From assembly GCA_016200745.1 (NCBI GenBank), contig JACQEF010000094.1, positions 1 through 11,450 on the forward strand: a stretch of DNA of 11,450 nt, written 5' to 3'. Below the pieces are notes generated by a model. That model did no database searches. It saw only the letters and a list, made by a program, of their open reading frames with translations, and was not told where the DNA came from. A program made the translations under genes and the position numbers. Positions 7,174 through 11,450 of the stretch are shown one piece after another (the stretch's first letter is position 1; each line of letters begins with the position of its first letter). Source of the stretch: Chloroflexota bacterium (GTDB taxonomy: Bacteria; Chloroflexota; Limnocylindria; Limnocylindrales; CSP1-4).

Positions 7174-7733
7174 GCGACGGGCTCCGGCTGGGGCGCGGCC
7201 ACCATGCGCTCGATCTCGACCTCGTCCAGCCCATCGACCTCTACGAGATGCACCCGGACGAGCTCCTCCCTCGAGGTCGGCACGTTCTTGCCGACGTGGT
7301 CGGCGCGGATGGGCAGCTCGCGATGACCGCGATCGACGAGCACCGCCAGCCGGATCGCCTGCGGGCGCCCGAAGTCGACCAGCGCGTCCATCGCGGCACG
7401 GATCGTGCGGCCGGTGTACAGGACGTCGTCCACCAGGACGATGGTCTTGCCGTCGATGCCGGTCGGCAGCTCGGTCCCCTTGACCACCGGCTGCTGGGCG
7501 ACCATCGAGAGATCGTCGCGGTAGAAGGTGATGTCGAGCGCGCCCACGGGCAACGCCGCGCCTTCGTGCTCGGCGATCGAGGCGGCGATCCGGCGGGCGA
7601 GCGGGACACCGCGGCGCTGAATACCGATCAGCACCAGGCCGTCGGTGCCGGCCTGCTTCTCGACGATCTCGTGGGACAGGCGGATCGTCGCCCGGCGGAT
7701 CTCGTCCGCGGTCATGATCTGACGGCCGCTCAT
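7170..7733 (-). CDS. pyrR: PyrR bifunctional pyr operon regulator / uracil phosphoribosyltransferase
   Basis: PyrR binds pyr mRNA leaders when UMP is high and lowers expression of the pyr genes; PRPP counteracts this. Many PyrR proteins also make UMP from uracil and PRPP. The 187-residue protein has the PRTase PRPP-binding motif VLVDDVLYTGRTI (99-111), LIGIQRRGVPLARRI (35-49), the DITFYRDDLS hood segment (67-76) and a short acidic C-terminal tail. The ATG is at 7731-7733. An AAGGAG lies only 2 nt upstream, with a GGGAAGG register at 4 nt, which is tight. The next in-frame ATG (residue 7) would sit 20 nt away, so the first is kept. It heads the pyrR-pyrB-pyrC operon with 4-bp overlaps. Two PyrR-binding-type hairpins lie in its own leader, indicating autoregulation. 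Confidence 0.96.
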   Translation of the reverse strand: MSGRQIMTADEIRRATIRLSHEIVEKQAGTDGLVLIGIQRRGVPLARRIAASIAEHEGAALPVGALDITFYRDDLSMVAQQPVVKGTELPTGIDGKTIVLVDDVLYTGRTIRAAMDALVDFGRPQAIRLAVLVDRGHRELPIRADHVGKNVPTSREELVRVHLVEVDGLDEVEIERMVAAPQPEPVA

Positions 7734-7741
7734 CGCTCCTT

Positions 7742-7765
7742 CCCGGCCTCGCGGGGCCTTCCGGG
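7742..7765 (-). promoter_or_regulatory. Proximal PyrR-binding-loop-like RNA hairpin at the pyrR ribosome binding site
   Basis: In the minus-strand transcript the core GGCC-CCGCGA-GGCC (7745-7758) is a 4-bp stem closed by a hexaloop matching CNGNGA. A 3-bp lower stem (CCC/GGG at 7763-7765 and 7742-7744) is separated by a purine bulge GGAA on the 5' side. Lower stem, 5' purine bulge, upper stem and CNGNGA loop is the known layout of PyrR-binding RNA (consensus ARUCCNGNGAGGYU); here A-U and U-G pairs are replaced by G-C and C-G. The 3' leg directly abuts AAGGAG, so bound PyrR would block ribosome access. Confidence 0.72.
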
Positions 7766-7791
7766 CGGCCTCACGGGGCCGTGGCTGAAGG
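7757..7791 (-). promoter_or_regulatory. Distal PyrR-binding-loop-like RNA hairpin, second tandem copy
   Basis: The core GGCC-CCGTGA-GGCC (7767-7780) has the same 4-bp stem and a CNGNGA hexaloop. It starts 22 nt upstream of the proximal copy and differs from it by one loop base. A possible 5-bp lower stem pairs CCUUC (7787-7791) with GAAGG (7757-7761). That pairing consumes bases of the proximal hairpin, so the two full structures would be mutually exclusive while the two cores are not. No U-run follows either hairpin, so transcription attenuation is unlikely and translational control is favoured. Confidence 0.62.
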
Positions 7792-7800
7792 GTCGCGCCA

Positions 7801-7830
7801 AGGATACCGCGCCGGGTCGGCCGCGGTCAG
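7801..7830 (-). promoter_or_regulatory. Putative pyrR operon promoter
   Basis: On the minus strand CTGACC (7830-7825) resembles the -35 TTGACA, followed by an 18-bp spacer and TATCCT (7806-7801) as the -10. Transcription would start near 7793-7795 and give a leader of about 60 nt that contains exactly the two PyrR-type hairpins and the ribosome binding site. The -35 overlaps the stop codon of the upstream RlpA-like gene. This is a pattern match, not proof. Confidence 0.5.
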
Positions 7831-8393
7831 TAGACGGAGACAGTCACCCGGGTCGTGCCGGACCACCACGCGCAGCCGCAGATCGCGAAGAAGTCGGGCC
7901 GGTAGAGGTCCACGATCCGCGACGCCTTCTGCGGCCCCCAGTCGGTGACGACACGCTCGACGCAGCCGCCGTTGCCGCAGATGACCACGATCGTGCCGCG
8001 CGGCAGGCGCATGGCGGTCGTCCCGTTGTCGTAGAAGGTCGCCTCGCCGGTCAGCGTGTAGCGCGGCGGCTTGCGGACGAACGCCGAATTCGGATCCGGC
8101 TGGTTGAGCTTGACCCGCGCCGTCGGACCGCTGCCCGGCGCGTTGCCCGGTTCGATGAACGAGGTGTCGGCCGCCACCGACCCGGCGGCGGCGTGGGCGG
8201 CATCGAGCGATCCGATCGAGATCGTCGATCGCGCCTGATACGCCGGGACCGGGAGCGGCTGGAAGGCGCTGGCCGGGAGGGGTTCGATCGGGTTGGGGAC
8301 CCGTGAACCCGCGAGACCCGGCAGCGCCACCAGGGCGAGGGCGGCGATGAGCACCGACCCTACGACCAACCTGCTTGGCCGCACGAGACGCAC
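7827..8393 (-). CDS. Secreted RlpA-like double-psi beta-barrel protein
   Basis: This is a 188-residue protein. Residues 1-30 (MRLVRPSRLVVGSVLIAALA then LVALPGLAGS) look like a signal peptide: three arginines, a hydrophobic core, then small residues. A Pro/Ala/Ser-rich linker (about 31-105) leads to a C-terminal domain about 112-188: TLTGEATFYDNGTTAMRLPRGT, VVICGNGGC, VVTDWGP and RIVDLYRPDFFAICG. This follows the RlpA/barwin-like barrel pattern (A-x-Y...TA...LPxGT...V-D-xGP...ID-L-S). Asp151 matches the conserved Asp, but the His normally found in TAAHxxLP is Met here, so lytic transglycosylase activity is doubtful. Four cysteines (139, 144, 172, 174) may form disulfides. The start is uncertain: GTG 8393 or GTG 8384, neither with a Shine-Dalgarno sequence. 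The frame is also open upstream through the repeats into the propeller gene. Confidence 0.75.
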   Translation of the reverse strand: MRLVRPSRLVVGSVLIAALALVALPGLAGSRVPNPIEPLPASAFQPLPVPAYQARSTISIGSLDAAHAAAGSVAADTSFIEPGNAPGSGPTARVKLNQPDPNSAFVRKPPRYTLTGEATFYDNGTTAMRLPRGTIVVICGNGGCVERVVTDWGPQKASRIVDLYRPDFFAICGCAWWSGTTRVTVSVY

Positions 8394-8430
8394 ACCATAC
8401 GACCATTGGCGTCCGCCTGCACGCCGCTGT

Positions 8431-8521
8431 CGCACAGGCGGCGACGCCTCGATCCGCCGCCAATCGCCGAACGGCCACACTCCCCCGCCCGGGCCGCGAG
8501 GGTGGTGGAGCGAAAGGAGCC
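8431..8521. repeat. 91-bp direct repeat, copy A
   Basis: This is identical over 91 bp to 8565-8655. It contains a GC-rich hairpin (GGCGGCG 8437-8443 with CGCCGCC 8455-8461). No stop codon occurs in any of its six reading frames, checked by reading each frame. It lies 37 bp upstream of the RlpA-like GTG (8393). A 7-bp inverted repeat, CCGCCTG (8413-8419) with CAGGCGG (8435-8441), spans its edge. Confidence 0.93.
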
Positions 8522-8564
8522 GCCGAGCACGTGAGCGAGCGCACTCGAAGTGCGTGAGCGAGCG
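8522..8564. other. 43-bp spacer between the 91-bp repeats, with inner repeats and a hairpin
   Basis: The spacer contains GTGAGCGAGCG twice and a compact stem-loop CGCACT-CGA-AGTGCG centred near 8548. The combination looks like part of a dispersed intergenic repeat unit rather than a gene. No promoter could be assigned within it. Confidence 0.6.
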
Positions 8565-8655
8565 CGCACAGGCGGCGACGCCTCGATCCGCCGCCAATCG
8601 CCGAACGGCCACACTCCCCCGCCCGGGCCGCGAGGGTGGTGGAGCGAAAGGAGCC
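8565..8655. repeat. 91-bp direct repeat, copy B
   Basis: This is identical over 91 bp to copy A, offset by 134 bp. The offset is not a multiple of three, so a minus-strand reading frame passes through the two copies in different phases and still meets no stop. Its outer edge at 8655/8656 is where the propeller protein stops looking like its family and turns into repeat-encoded sequence (GEG followed by APFAPPPSRPGRG). Confidence 0.93.
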
Positions 8656-9306
8656 CCCTCGCCACCCTGACCCGGCGGCGTGGCCCAGGCCAGACGACCG
8701 GCCCCGATCGAGAAGCCCGGCAGCGCCGGCACGTCCTGCGGAGCCCCCACCGGACGATCGATGAGCCCGGTGGCGGCGTCGACGCGGAGCAGGCTCAGCC
8801 GTCCGATGGAGGGGTCGACGGCGTCGGCGATCCAGACGGCCAGCCACGTCCCGGTGCTGTCCCAACGGGCATCGAACTCCGAGATCGGACCCTCGGCGAT
8901 GACCTGCGGCGCCGGCGTCGGCGCCGAACTCGGGGCCGGCGACGCGTCTGCCGGCGTGACGGGCTGGTCCGACGGAAGGGCGGACGGCTCGACCGACGGC
9001 AATTCGGCGGGGATGCCGGCGGGCGTGCCGCTCGCCGTGGGGTCGGGCCGGGCCTGGAACGCATGAACCACGAGCCGGCCCGCGGCCGGCACCATGGACA
9101 ACCCGTCCGGGCCGGCCCGCACGGTCCCCTCCCAGGCGGCGACGAAGACACCGGTCGGATCGACGACGGGCTGCCAGTCCGCCCCGAGCATTGGCGTCTC
9201 GATGCCCGTCAGCGGGTCGATGAGGAACGTCCGGGCCACGAACTCTGGGGCGGGGGTCGGCTCGGGCGACGCGGAAGCATCGACGCTCGCACTGCCCTCC
9301 GGGCCG

Positions 9307-9342
9307 GGCGTCGGGATCGGCGTCGGGATCGGCGTGGGGGTT
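9307..9342 (-). repeat. 12-bp tandem repeat encoding a Pro-Thr linker
   Basis: GGCGTCGGGATC occurs twice in a row (9307-9318, 9319-9330) with a diverged third unit. In the propeller frame it encodes the TPTPIPTPIPTPGP linker between blades. Its length is likely to vary between strains through slippage. Confidence 0.8.
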
Positions 9343-9760
9343 GAGGTGTGTTCCGAGGAGGCCGGCGGCAGGCTCGACTGGCCCGCATCGGGCGATTCCG
9401 CCGATCCGGACTCGGCCGGCGTCGCGCGGCTTCCCAGCAGCTGGTTGCCGACCCACGACGCAAAGATGCTGGAGTGATCCTGCGTGAGCGGTACCGCCAC
9501 GGGATCGCCCACGTGCCAGACGTAGATGTCCGGGCCGGTCGACCCATCGGCGGGCCGGGCGCTGAACGCGAACCAGGCGCCGTCGGCGGAGTAGCCGGCA
9601 CCGCGACCCACGACCGTCACGCCGGTGATGATCGCGACGGCCGTCCCAGGAGCCGGCTCCACGCTCGGGCTGGCACTCGCGACCAGCACGTCGCTCGGCG
9701 CGGTGCCCGGCTCGCTCGAACCCGGCAGCAGGCTGATCACGGCAGTCGCCGTCGGCTCGG

Positions 9761-9818
9761 CGCTCGGCGCCGGGGTCGGCACCGGGGTCGGGGTGGAGGT
9801 GGGGGTCGGGGTCGGTTC
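9761..9818 (-). repeat. Degenerate G/C-rich tandem repeat encoding a Pro/Thr linker
   Basis: Repeated GGGGTCGG-like units, six-base periodic in places, encode EPTPTPTSTPTPVPTPAPSA in the propeller frame. This is a flexible, probably extracytoplasmic linker between the first and second propeller segments. Confidence 0.7.
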
Positions 9819-10012
9819 GATGGTGCCGCTCGCGTCCGACGGGACCGGGCCGTCCGAGGCGAGCGGGTCGCTCGCCGCCGGCGTCACCGCCGGCTCGGGC
9901 GTCGGCAGGGCCACGACGATGACGGCGTCCGCGCCCGCCGCGTCCGTGCCGACCACCACGGCCTGGTCGTCCACCGGGGACTGAAACACGTACTTGGGAA
10001 TGGCCGTGAGCG

Positions 10013-10438
10013 TCACCGGACGGGCGTGGCCGTCGGCGAAGGGCGCACAGTCGGGCTGGCGATCGACCGGACAAACGGCGTCCACGTTGGCGACGTTGTA
10101 CCGACGGCCGGCCGCGACGGCGCCGGTGGCGACGACCTGGTTCGACGAGGGCGGCCCCGACCGGCCGCCTCGCGCTCGATCGCGGCCGAGGTGCGAGCCC
10201 AGAGGTCCCGTGGCGGCTCCGGATTCGCGTCGCGAAGCCGCCGCAGCATCGCACGGTCCGCGGCGTATGAGGCGGCGACCGCAGCGCACGACGGGCAGTC
10301 CCCCAGGTGGGCGTCGAGCCAGGCGGCCTCGCTCGCCGGCAGCGCCGCCTCGAGCCGCTCGGCGGCGCGAACACGGGCGCGTTCGTGCGGGGATCGCCAT
10401 TGGTCGGGCCGCCGTCCGACGGGTCCGATGCGATTCAT
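10013..10438 (-). CDS. zf-HC2 anti-sigma factor, N-terminal part, frame-broken
   Basis: The ATG (10436-10438) overlaps the sigma factor stop as ATGA and has GAGGG 6 nt upstream (10445-10449), so the start is firm. As written the frame gives 141 residues. The real domain is residues about 15-92, with the zinc-binding AHLGDCPSC motif (His44-x3-Cys48-x2-Cys51) and His18 as a possible fourth ligand, followed by a helical LWARTSAAIEREAAG stretch. This is the ZAS/zf-HC2 domain that holds the cognate sigma factor inactive in the cytoplasm. After about residue 95 the translation degenerates into Arg/Pro/Ser-rich sequence, while the next frame resumes a sensible protein (propeller entry). A single missing base in the GGGG at 10155-10158 would unite them. 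No membrane helix is seen in either frame, which is unusual for this layout. Confidence 0.75.
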   Translation of the reverse strand: MNRIGPVGRRPDQWRSPHERARVRAAERLEAALPASEAAWLDAHLGDCPSCAAVAASYAADRAMLRRLRDANPEPPRDLWARTSAAIEREAAGRGRPRRTRSSPPAPSRPAVGTTSPTWTPFVRSIASPTVRPSPTATPVR

Positions 10439-11001
10439 CGCGAACCCTCGCGCGGTGCCGGCCGGCCACCGTCGGGAGCATCGCTGCGCTCGGCCGCGAG
10501 CGCCTGGCGGAGACTCTCGCGCGCCCGGGTGAGCAGCGCGCGAGCCGCCACGTGACTGACGCCCAGCGCTGCCGCCAGCTCGAGGCCGGTGAGGTCGTGA
10601 AGCTCGGCGAGAAGCAGCGCCGCGCGCTGCCGCTCCGGGATACGGGCGAGCGCGCGCTGCATGTCGGCCGACAGATGTGCGTCCATCACGAGGTGCTCGG
10701 CCGACGGGGCGGCGCCCGGCGATTCCCCCGTCCATGGAAGGAACCGGATGATCTTGCGGCGGCGGATCTCGTCGAGCGCCACGCGGTGCGCGATCTGGTA
10801 CAGCCAGGCCCGGGCGTTCTCGGGCTTCTCGAGCGTCTCGTAGTTGCGATAGGCCTTGATGAACGCGTCCTGGGTCAGGTCGGCCGCGAGCTCGGGCTCG
10901 CGCAGCATGCGCAGCAGGTAGGCATAGATCTCGCCGTGGTGCTTGCCGAACAGGGTCTCGACGAAGACCGCCGCCTCGTCCCGGTCCCAGATGCCGCTCA
11001 C
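10435..11001 (-). CDS. ECF-type (group IV) RNA polymerase sigma factor
   Basis: This is a 188-residue sigma factor. Region 2 spans about residues 10-88: FVETLFGKHHGEIYAYLLRM, AADLTQDAFIKAYRNYETLE and ARAWLYQIAHRVALDEIRRR, the last being the region that melts and reads the -10. Region 4 spans about 112-170: ALARIPERQRAALLLAELHD then a helix-turn-helix, GLELAAALGVSHVAARALLTRARESL, which reads the -35. Between them is a short linker with no region 3. The GTG start (10999-11001) has GAGG 7 nt upstream (11009-11012). The frame is open further upstream, but that part is not conserved-looking. It is translationally coupled through ATGA to the zf-HC2 gene, its presumed inhibitor. Its regulon and signal are unknown. 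Confidence 0.93.
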   Translation of the reverse strand: MSGIWDRDEAAVFVETLFGKHHGEIYAYLLRMLREPELAADLTQDAFIKAYRNYETLEKPENARAWLYQIAHRVALDEIRRRKIIRFLPWTGESPGAAPSAEHLVMDAHLSADMQRALARIPERQRAALLLAELHDLTGLELAAALGVSHVAARALLTRARESLRQALAAERSDAPDGGRPAPREGSR

Positions 11002-11191
11002 GGCGACGCCTCGCGGTCCGGTGCGGGACGAGCGGCCGAGGGAATCGCGCGTATCGGCGAGAGGAAGATCGACGACCACGAAGGCTCCGAGCGAAAAGAA
11101 CCACGATGCGCGGTCATTGGGCGGCGCGCGCTCGTCGGCCCAGAGACGAGGGGCTGCGAGCACGTGTGACGCCCCATGCGCGGCTGGCCGA
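11002..11191. other. Intergenic region between galT-like gene and sigma factor gene
   Basis: I see no gene in these 190 bp. It holds the sigma factor's Shine-Dalgarno sequence (11009-11012), a locally AT-richer patch (GAAAAGAA, about 11090-11099) where a promoter is likely though I cannot place -35/-10 boxes, and a 6-bp inverted repeat CTCGTC (11131-11136) with GACGAG (11145-11150). The inverted repeat lies downstream of the galT-like stop but has no T-run, so a terminator is only possible. Confidence 0.45.
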
Positions 11192-11450
11192 TCAACCCGA
11201 GCCGCCCCCGGCAAGCTCCGCCCGGCCGAGGAGCTCCTCGACCGCGTCCTCCGGGGAGACCGGGTTGACCGGCAGTCCGGTACCCAGCTCGAGGCCGGCG
11301 ATCTCGCGCAACCTGTGATGGACCTCCCAATGCCAGTGGTACGTGGCGTCGATCTGCTCGCGCAGCGGTGCGCTGTGGAGGACCAGGTTGTACGGCGGCC
11401 CGTCCAGGCTCGTCGCCAGGCGTGAGAGAACCTGCCGCAGGGCCTCGGCG
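11192..11450 (-). CDS. galT: Galactose-1-phosphate uridylyltransferase family, C-terminal 86 codons
   Basis: The frame is open from the right edge to a TGA at 11192-11194. The translated end has PPYNLVLHSAP, then YHWHWEVHHRLREIAGLELG and TGLPVNPVSPEDAVEELL. The HWHxE-like strand and the GxELGTGxxxNPxxPExAxExL ending are characteristic of the C-terminal domain of GalT-type nucleotidyl transferases (HIT superfamily), which exchange UMP between UDP-glucose and galactose-1-phosphate (Leloir pathway, cytoplasm). The active-site HxH motif is not in this part, so a related UTP- or ADP-using transferase is possible. The family is well supported; the gene symbol is the likely one. Confidence 0.82.
   Translation of the reverse strand, partial: AEALRQVLSRLATSLDGPPYNLVLHSAPLREQIDATYHWHWEVHHRLREIAGLELGTGLPVNPVSPEDAVEELLGRAELAGGGSG

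Larger units (their letters stand above)
8656..10157 (-). pseudogene. Beta-propeller (PD40/TolB-like) part of a broken anti-sigma protein
   Basis: This is about 500 codons in a frame different from the zinc-finger gene just upstream, with no plausible own start or signal peptide. The protein begins near SSNQVVATGAVAAGRRYNVA. It has a NVDAVCPVDRQPDCAPF segment, then propeller-like blades (YSADGAWFAFSARPADG, WQPVVDPTGVFVAAWEG, FDARWDSTGTWLAVWIAD) separated by Pro/Thr/Ser-rich linkers. WD40-like domains with such linkers are typical of extracytoplasmic sensor regions of anti-sigma proteins. A 1-nt shift near the GGGG at 10155-10158 would join it to the zinc finger. At 8656 the family-like sequence ends (LAWATPPGQGGEG) and repeat DNA continues the open frame without a stop until 7827, through the RlpA-like gene. 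It is probably a truncated and frameshifted gene, or an assembly fault. If translated as is, it would be a propeller-RlpA fusion. Confidence 0.6.

Noticed and set aside
7742..7791. The pyrR leader hairpins as an intrinsic terminator/antiterminator
   Set aside because: No T-run follows either hairpin and the proximal one lies directly against the ribosome binding site, so translational control fits better.
8431..8655. The two 91-bp repeats as a CRISPR array or insertion-sequence ends
   Set aside because: There are only two direct copies, the units are too long for CRISPR repeats, there is no transposase, and no terminal inverted repeats or target duplication are visible.
10140..10175. Programmed -1 ribosomal frameshift in the anti-sigma gene
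   Set aside because: No heptamer of the X XXY YYZ type in the right phase is visible at the GGGG run; a deletion or sequence error is simpler.
7771..10374. Second long minus-strand open frame through the anti-sigma and repeat region
   Set aside because: It is a shifted frame of the propeller and RlpA-like sequences, rich in Arg/Gly/Ala and lacking motifs.

Overview
This is a GC-rich bacterial window, coding almost wall to wall. GTG starts are frequent, there are two GTGA and one ATGA gene overlaps, and several genes have no Shine-Dalgarno sequence. I saw no tRNA, rRNA, CRISPR array or transposase. The gene set and style suggest Chloroflexota (Limnocylindria-like soil or freshwater lineages). 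The main pointers are a sigma factor followed by a zinc-finger anti-sigma protein with a Pro/Thr-rich propeller region, a pyrR-pyrB-pyrC operon, and leaderless-looking genes. An actinobacterium cannot be excluded from the sequence alone.

Layout: all genes lie on the minus strand except one decarboxylase. Reading in the minus direction from the right edge: the C-terminal end of a galactose-1-phosphate uridylyltransferase (galT-like); an ECF-type sigma factor; its overlapping zinc-finger (zf-HC2) anti-sigma gene, whose frame breaks near 10155 and whose propeller part runs on to about 8656; two perfect 91-bp direct repeats (8431-8521 and 8565-8655); a secreted RlpA-like double-psi beta-barrel protein; the pyrR-pyrB-pyrC operon; and a DAO-family FAD oxidoreductase. 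The oxidoreductase ends tail-to-tail, with a 34-bp overlap, against a plus-strand PLP-dependent group II decarboxylase. That decarboxylase is divergent, across only 23 bp, from a YbaK/ProX-type deacylase. The deacylase is followed on the minus strand by a small two-helix membrane protein, a small predicted alpha/beta-barrel protein and an unrecognised protein cut by the left edge.

How the parts work together: PyrR, aspartate carbamoyltransferase and dihydroorotase give UMP-responsive control plus steps 2 and 3 of pyrimidine synthesis. The pyrR leader holds two tandem hairpins with the CNGNGA hexaloop of PyrR-binding RNA. The proximal one abuts the Shine-Dalgarno sequence, which points to translational autoregulation. 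The sigma/anti-sigma pair would be a cell-envelope or stress switch, but the anti-sigma gene looks damaged at both ends: a frame break with no visible membrane helix, and a C-terminus replaced by repeat DNA. Either it is decaying or the assembly is wrong there.

Nothing here amounts to a clearly new biological system. The points most worth checking are the tandem PyrR loops, the 91-bp repeat that is open in all six frames, the broken anti-sigma gene, and the recurrent TAnnnT box 6-8 nt before start codons that lack a Shine-Dalgarno sequence.
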